Shown here in pieces: positions 1-5,848 of a stretch of 6,709 nucleotides of DNA. Position numbers and translations under genes: made by a program. The stretch's first letter is position 1, and each line of letters begins with the position of its first letter. The stretch lies in NCBI GenBank assembly GCA_019114885.1, contig DXEQ01000037.1, forward strand, positions 1 to 6,709. The letters run 5' to 3'. Below the pieces are notes generated by a model. That model was given only the letters and a program-made list of their open reading frames with translations, did not search any database and had not been told where the DNA came from. The stretch comes from Candidatus Anaerobutyricum stercoripullorum. Lineage in GTDB: Bacteria > Bacillota > Clostridia > Lachnospirales > Lachnospiraceae.

Positions 1-3000
1 CATCCAAACCAATCAGCGCATAATAAGCATTATCATTTTCGCAATAATAAATATTCTGCTCAATCTGATTGGCGTCAGCTGCTTCCGTATATACACTCTC
101 CGCCTGATACAGAGTATTCTCAAACACCTGATAGTTTGCGGTAACCGATTCGTTCCGGGTTGCGCCATTCTTATCCACAGTTGCCGGCGTCGTCACAGAG
201 ATGGTCTTTATCACTTCTGTTCCCGTCGGTTCTCCCTGCTCAGCGCGAACGTAGTCGGCGCTTCCGGTATTTGTTTCATTTTGCTCTGCTTCGTCATAAT
301 CATGATAGGTGGCGACAGACACGGATGAGTCTGCCTTACCCACATGGAGCACGCCGACCTTACTGTATACGTAGTACCGCTCTCCGTTTTGTATCTCGGA
401 AACGATACAGCGGTACCGGTTGCCGTCCATCTCCTCCGTGACATTATTAAGGATCAGTCTGCTGTTTCCGCTCTGGACATTCTCCCAGGTTGCGGAATCT
501 TCTTCCTGCACCTGCCAGGAATAGGACAGACCGTTCATCGCTCCCTGTGATGGCGTTGCTTCCACCTCAAAGACCGCCGTGTCCCCCGGACACACATTGA
601 CCTCTTCTGTGATGGAATCCACCGATAACTCCGATCCTTCCTGGAGGGTTGTTCCCGTCACCAGAGCGGAGTATTCCGACATGGTCTTCTCCCCGTTTTC
701 ATCGGTGCCGACAGAACGGAGCGCCAGAGAATAGGAATTGCCCGGTTTCAGTCCGTCATAGGTAAATGTTGTCTCATTGCCGTCTACTGTGGCGACAAGC
801 GAATATCCGTTATCGCCCACGTTGTCTTCGAAATACTGATAGATCTCATAGGTGACCGGACGTCTTGCGCCGTGATCCCATGTCAGCGTGATGGAGTCCT
901 GCGTCACGCCGCTCACCGCGATATTCTGCGGCAGGCTCGGAGGCTCTATGACATTATTTACAATGTAACCGAGCACCGGAACCTGCGTATCGCCCAGATC
1001 TGCCCGCCATGTACCGAACTTCCATTGGAAGGAATACGGATATTCTGACTGCGGCGGGTTGGCGACCATTCCGGTTTTCGATACCTCTTCATACTCAAAG
1101 GTTGTGGAGCCGCCGCCCCATCCGCCGCCGCCTGTGGCGCCGCCGCCCACAGGCCCTCCGGAAACGCCGATACTCAGTTCAAAGGTATTATTATAACTCT
1201 GACTGGAACTTTCCTGCGAGCCTTTTGTGATCGACTGGCTGATATTACCCGTGGATGTGGCCGTCGCACTGCTGAATTCCTGATAGCCGGTAAAATCTTT
1301 CAATCCTGCCGCGCTGTTATTATAGGTGCTCGGCTGTCCCGGCGTGGAAGAAAGTACATTGCTGGTGATGACCTTATCTTTCATGTTCTCATCGGTGGCA
1401 GCGACCGCGTTATACTCTTCCTTGGACATAATGCTGTAGACCGGACTGTCCGGAACGCCGACCGTCATATGGGACGTCTCACCGCCGCCCGCCGGGTAGA
1501 CGTCATAGTAATAGAGCGTCATCGGCGTTCGGTACAGCACCACGCTGTCTTCCATCTGCCCGCCTGCAAAGTCGATACTGTATTCGATGCTGGCTTCTTT
1601 CTCATACTCCCACTCCCAGTCGTGGGTATAGGTGGCTCCAATATCCATTTTGATAAAAAGGAAGATTGGAATCTCCACATTAAAGTAGGCGCCGGCGCTG
1701 GCTGACTTCGTTGTGCTGGTGCTTCCGCCGCTTCCCGTTGTCCTTCCGAACACCGTCTCTCCTACTCCGTCATAATACTGATCCTTCAGATCTTCAAAGT
1801 ACGGCGCTGCCTGCAGGACGGCCATCACATTGGCATCCGTATAGGTATATTCTTTTCTCTTGTATTTGATGGTATCTGTGTCGTCATCTGCGTCCACTGC
1901 CGCTACCGTCAAAAACAAATGGTCCTTCTGATGCTTGTGATCATGCACGGTACTCCATCTATTATCATAGTAATCGCCGGCCGTGGTTTGTCCATCTCCA
2001 TGTTTTCCCATCACACAAAGGTCATAGAAATAATGATTCGTGGCAGTCTGTTTATACCCCCGGGTAAAGTACACCTGCTCGATTCCCATCTCGTTGCCGT
2101 CAAAATTACCGGCGACAGCTGACTCTACGTAGGTATTACTGATCATATACCCCCACTGCCAGTCCTGGCTGTCCTCGCAGAAGCTGGCTATGGCTTTTGT
2201 CGTCCACCCACTGTCATCAAATTCATACATGGTTCCTTCCAGAAAAACCTGCTCTTTCGCATTTCTTCCGTTGGCGGCCACACAGGTCAGCGCCGGAGGC
2301 GCCTGTATATTATCGCTGGTATAGAACCCATCGTCCACCCAGGCGTTCATCTCAACTGTCCGGATCGTCCCGGTGCTGACTTCGCCCAGTTTACCTGCCT
2401 CAGATGCCGGCTTATAATCCAGCGTCTGCAAAGCGAAATGATCTCCGTTCAGGTCGTCTTCCATGGCGTCCTTGTCATCCACATAATATCCCGCAACCAC
2501 AATCTCCGGGAAACCGTCATAGTCGATATCCCCGGCAGCACAGGATGCCGTCCGGATATGAATCGGGGTCGTATCAAACTCCGTTGAATCTCTATTATTG
2601 AGCTTAAAAGTCTTCCAATTCTCCATATACAGTGAATCGGCGTCATTATCCCGGTAAATAGCCAGGGTGGAACTGCGGTCTGTGATCTTTTCCGTATCAT
2701 CGTCATCATGCAGATTGGCAAAAGACCCCAGAAGGATCAGCTCGTCCTTGCCGTCCCTGTCCATATCGGCAGCTTCCAGAGAAGCCTGCACCATGGCGCG
2801 TTCTGTTTTGCCATCATTGGTAAATGTATTGGAAATGTCAGCGCCTTCCATAAAGGTTTTATAAAGAATCGTATCGACCTCTTCATAAGTATTGCCTGTT
2901 TGTTCCAGAATCGACACATACGGATTCCCCCGCATCGGTACATAAACCGCCAGCTCGTCCTTGCCGTCGCCGTCAAAATCGCCTGCCGTCAGATTAAAGA

Positions 3001-3529
3001 AACTGGTATACTCCCACTGATCGATATCATTAAACCAGTCGAAAGCGTCCCCCTCAAAAGTGGCAACCTCTTTATCCGGTCCCTGCTGCTTCGTCCGGGA
3101 ATTGTAATTCCACAGAACCAGATTCTGGCCCTGCAGTCCCACGGCCGCCACCATATAATCGTGGCCATCGCCGTCCGGATCATAAGCCTTTGTCACAACA
3201 TAATCTGCCGCGCACTGACTGTTTCTGTTTACCAGACGCACCTGATCGCCCGATGAGATACCATTACTTTTATCCGGCTCCACATCGTTCCAGTAATCCA
3301 CATGCAGATAGCTGTTGGCAGAACGCATGACAAAGGGTTCCATGATTGGATTCAGAGCCACCTTGCCCTCGCCATAAGGATTCTCTCCATCGTTCGGATT
3401 AAAATCCTTCGGCGTCTCCAGATTAAATCCGTACGGATCTGTCGCCGCTTCCGCTTCCAGAGGATTCTGGAACAGAATCGGCGCGATCAGACAGCATACT
3501 AATAAAATCGCTATCAGCTTTTTTCTCAC
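1..3529 (-). CDS. Large secreted FG-GAP/VCBS beta-propeller protein with FN3 and Ig-like domains (3' end beyond window)
   Basis: The frame is open from a GTG at 3529 to the left edge: 1176 codons plus one base, with no stop. Residues 1-29 are a signal peptide (MRKK, hydrophobic core, cleavage near AEA-A, residues 26-29), so the mature protein is exported. Seven Asp/Gly loop motifs sit at about residues 117, 184, 255, 334, 418, 475 and 545. The clearest are GDFDGDGKDEL and ADMDRDGKDEL; those at 418 and 545 are degenerate. The 57-84 residue spacing fits a seven-bladed calcium-binding FG-GAP/VCBS propeller. Residues ~601-815 form a Ser/Thr-rich beta module with a Gly-rich turn (788-807). Residues ~864-961 are a fibronectin type III domain, and ~968-1064 are Ig-like with Trp1005 and a YRC motif ending at Cys1041. 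Residues 1065-1176 are unassigned. The GTG start is favoured because no in-frame ATG lies between it and an upstream TAG, and because a ribosome site precedes it. A surface adhesin, carbohydrate-binding protein or toxin are all possible. Any wall anchor would lie outside the window. Confidence 0.93.
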   Translation of the reverse strand, partial: MRKKLIAILLVCCLIAPILFQNPLEAEAATDPYGFNLETPKDFNPNDGENPYGEGKVALNPIMEPFVMRSANSYLHVDYWNDVEPDKSNGISSGDQVRLVNRNSQCAADYVVTKAYDPDGDGHDYMVAAVGLQGQNLVLWNYNSRTKQQGPDKEVATFEGDAFDWFNDIDQWEYTSFFNLTAGDFDGDGKDELAVYVPMRGNPYVSILEQTGNTYEEVDTILYKTFMEGADISNTFTNDGKTERAMVQASLEAADMDRDGKDELILLGSFANLHDDDDTEKITDRSSTLAIYRDNDADSLYMENWKTFKLNNRDSTEFDTTPIHIRTASCAAGDIDYDGFPEIVVAGYYVDDKDAMEDDLNGDHFALQTLDYKPASEAGKLGEVSTGTIRTVEMNAWVDDGFYTSDNIQAPPALTCVAANGRNAKEQVFLEGTMYEFDDSGWTTKAIASFCEDSQDWQWGYMISNTYVESAVAGNFDGNEMGIEQVYFTRGYKQTATNHYFYDLCVMGKHGDGQTTAGDYYDNRWSTVHDHKHQKDHLFLTVAAVDADDDTDTIKYKRKEYTYTDANVMAVLQAAPYFEDLKDQYYDGVGETVFGRTTGSGGSTSTTKSASAGAYFNVEIPIFLFIKMDIGATYTHDWEWEYEKEASIEYSIDFAGGQMEDSVVLYRTPMTLYYYDVYPAGGGETSHMTVGVPDSPVYSIMSKEEYNAVAATDENMKDKVITSNVLSSTPGQPSTYNNSAAGLKDFTGYQEFSSATATSTGNISQSITKGSQESSSQSYNNTFELSIGVSGGPVGGGATGGGGWGGGSTTFEYEEVSKTGMVANPPQSEYPYSFQWKFGTWRADLGDTQVPVLGYIVNNVIEPPSLPQNIAVSGVTQDSITLTWDHGARRPVTYEIYQYFEDNVGDNGYSLVATVDGNETTFTYDGLKPGNSYSLALRSVGTDENGEKTMSEYSALVTGTTLQEGSELSVDSITEEVNVCPGDTAVFEVEATPSQGAMNGLSYSWQVQEEDSATWENVQSGNSRLILNNVTEEMDGNRYRCIVSEIQNGERYYVYSKVGVLHVGKADSSVSVATYHDYDEAEQNETNTGSADYVRAEQGEPTGTEVIKTISVTTPATVDKNGATRNESVTANYQVFENTLYQAESVYTEAADANQIEQNIYYCENDNAYYALIGLD

Positions 3530-3537
3530 TACTTTTT

Positions 3538-3546
3538 CCCCTTTCC
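3538..3546 (-). promoter_or_regulatory. Ribosome binding site that decides the GTG start of the large secreted protein
   Basis: The minus strand reads GGAAAGGGG, then eight bases (AAAAAGTA), then GTG at 3529. The match to the anti-Shine-Dalgarno is purine-rich but imperfect. It is much weaker than the AAGGAGGT found 50 bases further upstream, which serves a six-codon ORF instead. A lysine-rich signal peptide begins directly at this GTG, which supports the choice. Confidence 0.6.
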
Positions 3547-3568
3547 TTTTTATCGTTATATAGACATA

Positions 3569-3600
3569 CTATATAGCATATTTTATCATATGACCTCCTT
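3569..3600 (-). promoter_or_regulatory. Perfect Shine-Dalgarno with a six-codon minigene in the leader of the secreted-protein gene
   Basis: The minus strand carries AAGGAGGT (3600-3593), fully complementary to the 16S rRNA tail. Three bases later there is an ATG (3589) opening the codons for M-I-K-Y-A-I and a TAG ending at 3569. Another ATG at 3567 opens a three-codon ORF. The spacing from AAGGAGG to the ATG is about 4-5 nt, short but workable. This could be a translated leader peptide, a ribosome standby site, or a chance combination. The same stretch also contains TATGAT and TATAGT strings that might be -10 boxes, in which case the minigene would not be transcribed. No experimental support is visible. 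Confidence 0.3.
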
Positions 3601-3620
3601 TTTGCGTGAGTTGTTCAGGC

Positions 3621-3650
3621 ACTATAACGGTTGTTTGGGGATATACGGGT
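3621..3650 (-). promoter_or_regulatory. Tentative activator-dependent promoter upstream of the secreted-protein gene
   Basis: TATAGT (3626-3621) matches the -10 consensus at five of six positions. The hexamer 17 bp upstream is CCCGTA, which does not resemble a -35 box, so if this promoter is real it should need an activator. The segment also contains ACCGTTATA, which partly resembles one half of a LytTR binding site, and CCCGTATAT 18 bases upstream. Half-sites for known LytTR regulators are usually about 21-22 bases apart, so the match is poor. Other -10-like strings exist closer to the gene, and the true start is undecided. Confidence 0.22.
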
Positions 3651-3686
3651 ATTTTATGTAATAAAAAAAGATTCCCGCGGAGCATT

Positions 3687-3707
3687 TTTTATCCCTCAGG
3701 GATAAAA
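3687..3707. repeat. 21-bp near-perfect palindrome in the intergenic region
   Basis: Arms TTTTATCCCT (3687-3696) and AGGGATAAAA (3698-3707) are perfectly complementary around one central base. As RNA it would be a hairpin with a three-base loop and an AT-rich lower stem. On the minus strand it is followed by A-rich sequence, so it is not a minus-strand terminator. On the plus strand it is followed by a short T run, so a weak plus-strand terminator is possible. As DNA it has the symmetry of a dimeric regulator operator. It lies between the LytTR gene terminator and the start of the secreted-protein gene. Further along the minus strand, 3690-3664, an A-tract/T-tract pair encloses CCGCGG and could be a second weak stem. 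Confidence 0.5.
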
Positions 3708-3720
3708 TTTCTTATAAAAT

Positions 3721-3743
3721 AAAAAACGCAGCCGAAGCTGCGT
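3721..3743 (-). terminator. Rho-independent terminator of the LytTR response regulator gene
   Basis: Ten bases after the LytTR stop codon the minus strand has ACGCAGC, loop TTCG, GCTGCGT: a seven-bp GC-rich stem with a stable UUCG tetraloop. It runs directly into six Ts and then ATTTTAT. This is a textbook intrinsic terminator, and it separates the regulator transcript from the secreted-protein gene, which must then have its own promoter. Confidence 0.93.
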
Positions 3744-3752
3744 CCGTAGGGT

Positions 3753-4469
3753 TTAGTGATTCAGATAACCGATCAGAGCACTCTGAAACTCTTTATAATA
3801 TTTTCTTCCGATGGGAATCACGCTGCCATCGTCCAGATACAGTTCTCTCTTTTCCACCTCTCTGACATGTTCCAGATTGACAAGGTAGCTGTTGTGACAG
3901 CGGGCAAACCAATTGTCCGGCAGCACTTCCGTCAAATATGTCAGTGAAGCGGGAAACTGAATCTCACCATCTTTACGGATGATGCGCACATTGTGGCTCT
4001 CCCCCGTTTCTATATACAGAGTCTCCGGCAGAGACAGCGACAAAATCCGACTGCCCTTTTGCAGCACGACTGTCTGCTGCCTGTGGTTCATCTCCCAGTC
4101 TGCCATCAGCGCTTCCTCCAGCTGTCTGCGTTCCACCGGCTTGATCAGAAAATGGATTGGCTGCACCTCATATCCGACCGGCAGATACTCTTCATACCCG
4201 CTGACAAATATGATGCTGATACGATTCCGGCGGGCGCGGAGTCTCCTCGCCAGATCCATGCCGGACAATTCTTTCATCTCAATATCCAGCAACAGAAGAT
4301 CAAAATAGTCTTCTTCCGCCTCCAGCTTCTCTTCCAGCTCCTTCGCCGAAGAAAACTCCGTAATCGCATATGTAATCTCATGCTCCGTGAGTATCTCTCT
4401 GCAAAGCATGAAGTTTCTCTCCCTCAATATTGGATCATCATCGCAGATCGCGATACGATAAGACGTCAT
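3753..4469 (-). CDS. LytTR-family response regulator (AgrA/LytR type)
   Basis: This 238-residue cytoplasmic protein is of normal length for an AlgR/AgrA/LytR-type regulator. Residues 1-~125 are a receiver domain: acidic cluster CDDD (residues 9-12), phospho-acceptor Asp62 in LLLLDIEM, Ser90 in FVSGYEEY and the conserved Lys110 in IKP. Residues ~132-236 are the LytTR DNA-binding domain, recognised from IETGESHNV, the strongly diagnostic ARCHNSYLVNLEHV and the C-terminal PIGRKYYKEF. Known relatives bind paired ~9-bp direct repeats and activate weak promoters. I start it at the ATG at 4469 (MTSYRIAIC), because AAGGAGG (4483-4477) lies seven bases before it. The ATG at 4475 is only one base from the Shine-Dalgarno. 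No AgrC/LytS-type kinase is visible. The nearest kinase, 199 nt upstream, belongs to a different subfamily. A terminator follows immediately. The downstream secreted-protein gene is a plausible but unproven target. Confidence 0.96.
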   Translation of the reverse strand: MTSYRIAICDDDPILRERNFMLCREILTEHEITYAITEFSSAKELEEKLEAEEDYFDLLLLDIEMKELSGMDLARRLRARRNRISIIFVSGYEEYLPVGYEVQPIHFLIKPVERRQLEEALMADWEMNHRQQTVVLQKGSRILSLSLPETLYIETGESHNVRIIRKDGEIQFPASLTYLTEVLPDNWFARCHNSYLVNLEHVREVEKRELYLDDGSVIPIGRKYYKEFQSALIGYLNH

Positions 4470-4481
4470 GTCCATGCCTCC

Positions 4482-4506
4482 TTACATTTCATGTAATCAT
4501 TATACC
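4482..4506 (-). repeat. Second, partial copy of the cloverleaf repeat (outer arm plus one hairpin)
   Basis: On the minus strand GGTATAATGATTACAT (4506-4491) repeats the first 16 bases of the cloverleaf element, GGTATAATGATTGCAT (4636-4621), with one change. On the plus strand, 4491-4509 and 4621-4639 match at 17 of 19 positions. As in the full copy, a hairpin follows the arm: TTACAT, loop GAA, ATGTAA. The one difference in the left arm (G to A) is matched by C to T in the right arm, keeping the pair. The rest of the cloverleaf is absent. The right arm overlaps the AA of the LytTR Shine-Dalgarno. Confidence 0.75.
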
Positions 4507-4507
4507 A
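4499..4507 (-). promoter_or_regulatory. Extended -10 promoter of the LytTR regulator gene, carried by the repeat
   Basis: The minus strand reads TGGTATAAT: a perfect TATAAT with the TGn extension. The -35 region at 16-18 bp spacing (GCTTTC, CGCTTT or CCGCTT) is poor, as is tolerated by extended -10 promoters. Transcription would begin near 4492, giving a leader of about 22 nt to the ATG at 4469 with AAGGAGG in place. The TATAAT lies inside the repeat arm, so the repeat itself appears to provide the promoter. The full copy has the same TATAAT (4634-4629) but with GGG rather than TGn before it. Confidence 0.55.
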
Positions 4508-4559
4508 CGTGCGCAGAGAAGAAAGCGGCGCGAACGCGCATTTGCTTCTCAAGCCGTGG
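4505..4559. repeat. Imperfect long hairpin between the two repeat copies
   Basis: Nested complementary segments: CCACG (4505-4509) with CGTGG (4555-4559); GAGAAGAAA (4516-4524) with TTT plus CTTCTC (4541-4543, 4545-4550, one G bulged); and GCGC (4528-4531) with GCGC (4536-4539) around a GAAC loop. Internal loops separate the three stems. With the cloverleaf on one side and the partial copy on the other, the whole 4482-4636 stretch is largely self-complementary. Confidence 0.5.
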
Positions 4560-4565
4560 CCCGCC

Positions 4566-4636
4566 GGTATAATCCTGCGCAGCAGGAAAAGCGGTAATGC
4601 CGCTTTTGATTGCATTTGTAATGCAATCATTATACC
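4566..4636. repeat. 71-nt perfect cloverleaf element (four stems, fully paired junction)
   Basis: Reading the plus strand, the outer arm GGTATAAT (4566-4573) pairs with ATTATACC (4629-4636). Between them lie three hairpins in unbroken succession: CCTGC/GCAGG with loop GCA (4574-4586), AAAAGCGG/CCGCTTTT with loop TAATG (4587-4607), and GATTGCATT/AATGCAATC with loop TGT (4608-4628). Sixty of 71 bases are Watson-Crick paired, the other 11 are loop bases, and no base is unpaired at the four-way junction. It has no anticodon-like loop or T-loop, so it is not a tRNA. It could be a structured RNA, a miniature mobile or REP-like element, or a DNA cruciform recognised by a recombinase or transposase. 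On the minus strand the second hairpin ends in TTTT and might act as a weak terminator after the kinase gene. I do not recognise a named family. Confidence 0.85.
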
Positions 4637-4668
4637 CCGCCCTTACGCTTTTGACCAGATAAATCTCT

Positions 4669-5814
4669 TTATCCGGGAAACTTCTGCGGGAGTTCCACGA
4701 TAAAGACGGTCTCTCTTTCCGTACTGTCCGCCCGCACAACGCCGCCGTGCAGCTCCACGATTTTTCTGACCACAGCAAGTCCGATTCCGGTTCCCTGGGA
4801 CGCATGGGAGGTGTCAGACTGATAAAATTTCCGGAAAATGCGTTCTCTGTCTTCCTCCCGAATGGCCGGACCGTTGTTTTTGACAAATACGGTCACTTTT
4901 CCCGGCTCCTCTTCTGTCTTTGCCGCTTCCTCCTGTATCCAGAGGACGATCGATCCATTTTCCGGGGAAAACTTTATGGCATTGTCCAGCAGATTGATCC
5001 AGACCTGCTGGAGCATCTCTTCATTTCCTCTGATAAAATGTTCATTGAATTCACAGGCCATCTCCAGATTCTTCGCGCTCCATTTCTTCTCCAGCAGAAG
5101 GACGCAGCGCCGGATCTGTTCGGACAGATTGTACTCCCGCACATCCGTGAGGATGGTCTGATTCTCCACCTTCGTCATGTTCAGGACATTGGTGGCCATG
5201 TCCGCCAGCCGTCCGGACTCCTGCTCGATGATGGAAATGTACTCCCGCGCCTGCCCGTCTTCCAGACGCCCCCGCTGCAAAAGCTTCGCGAATCCGTAGA
5301 TGGACACAATGGGCGTCTTGAATTCGTGAGAGAAATTATTGACAAAATCCGACCGCAGCATCTCCGTATTGCCAAGTTCTTCGGCCAGCTTGTTGAAGCT
5401 GTCCGCCAGCTCCCGGCCCATTTTGTGCTCTCCCAGATAAATCCGGGTCCCGTACTCGCCCCGGGCCAGACGGTTCATACCGTTGATCAGCTGTGCCAGC
5501 GGTTTCAGGGAAATGTGTCCCACGATAAATGACACGATAGTTCCCACCAGGATACTGGATATGCCCAGAAGCGCCAGAATGACATTGCGGGCCGTCCGCT
5601 CCGAAAAGGAAGAGTGGATCATCCCCGCCTCCATGGCCAGCCAGATCACCGTCACCACCAGAATCATGGTGATGACCAGAATCAGAAAGGCTGCCACCGT
5701 CACAAGAATCATGAGGTGAAGCGGCACATGCTTCGGATTCTGTCTCCTCCTTTTCATGGAGGCGCGTATGGTATCTCTTCTTTTTTTCCTCTTCTCTCTT
5801 TGCAAATGTTTCAT
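4669..5814 (-). CDS. Two-TM sensor histidine kinase with HAMP domain (partner of the adjacent OmpR-type regulator)
   Basis: This 381-residue membrane kinase phosphorylates its partner regulator. Residues 1-30 are very basic and cytoplasmic. TM1 is ~33-61 and TM2 ~78-99. The outside loop is only about 16 residues, so there is no extracellular sensor domain and the signal is probably sensed in or at the membrane. HAMP spans ~100-152. HisKA follows with phospho-acceptor His163 in FSHEFKTP. The HATPase_c domain has the N box WINLLDNAIKFS (Asn274, Asn278), F box IFRKFY (~327) and G2 box GTGIGLAVV (341-349). The G1 box reads NNGPAI (313-318) instead of the usual DxGxG, so the adenine-contacting Asp is Asn. 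A GGAGGAGG site precedes the ATG at 5814. It lies 34 nt after the regulator gene and clearly shares its transcript. Confidence 0.96.
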   Translation of the reverse strand: MKHLQREKRKKRRDTIRASMKRRRQNPKHVPLHLMILVTVAAFLILVITMILVVTVIWLAMEAGMIHSSFSERTARNVILALLGISSILVGTIVSFIVGHISLKPLAQLINGMNRLARGEYGTRIYLGEHKMGRELADSFNKLAEELGNTEMLRSDFVNNFSHEFKTPIVSIYGFAKLLQRGRLEDGQAREYISIIEQESGRLADMATNVLNMTKVENQTILTDVREYNLSEQIRRCVLLLEKKWSAKNLEMACEFNEHFIRGNEEMLQQVWINLLDNAIKFSPENGSIVLWIQEEAAKTEEEPGKVTVFVKNNGPAIREEDRERIFRKFYQSDTSHASQGTGIGLAVVRKIVELHGGVVRADSTERETVFIVELPQKFPG

Positions 5815-5848
5815 CTGCCTCCTCCTCTCCTCACGATCCGCGTTCCGG

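Noticed and set aside
2708..3256. A 182-codon plus-strand open frame, with several other plus-strand and alternative minus frames across 160-3502.
   Set aside because: They lie antisense to, or out of frame with, one continuous 1176-codon minus frame that has a signal peptide and recognisable repeats. They show no domain character.
4470..4475. The upstream ATG (4475) as start of the LytTR regulator.
   Set aside because: Only one base separates it from AAGGAGG, while the ATG at 4469 has a seven-base spacing.
4566..4636. Reading the cloverleaf as a degenerate tRNA gene.
   Set aside because: Stem sizes of 8/5/8/9 with loops of 3, 5 and 3 and no junction or variable bases do not fit tRNA, and no anticodon loop or TTC motif exists.
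4500..4886. A minus-strand open frame overlapping the kinase 3' end and the repeat region.
   Set aside because: It overlaps the kinase HATPase domain in another frame, translates through the hairpins, and has no ribosome site.
4747..5532. A 261-codon plus-strand open frame opposite the histidine kinase.
   Set aside because: It is antisense to an unmistakable kinase and has biased composition (many His, Leu, Arg) typical of a shadow frame.
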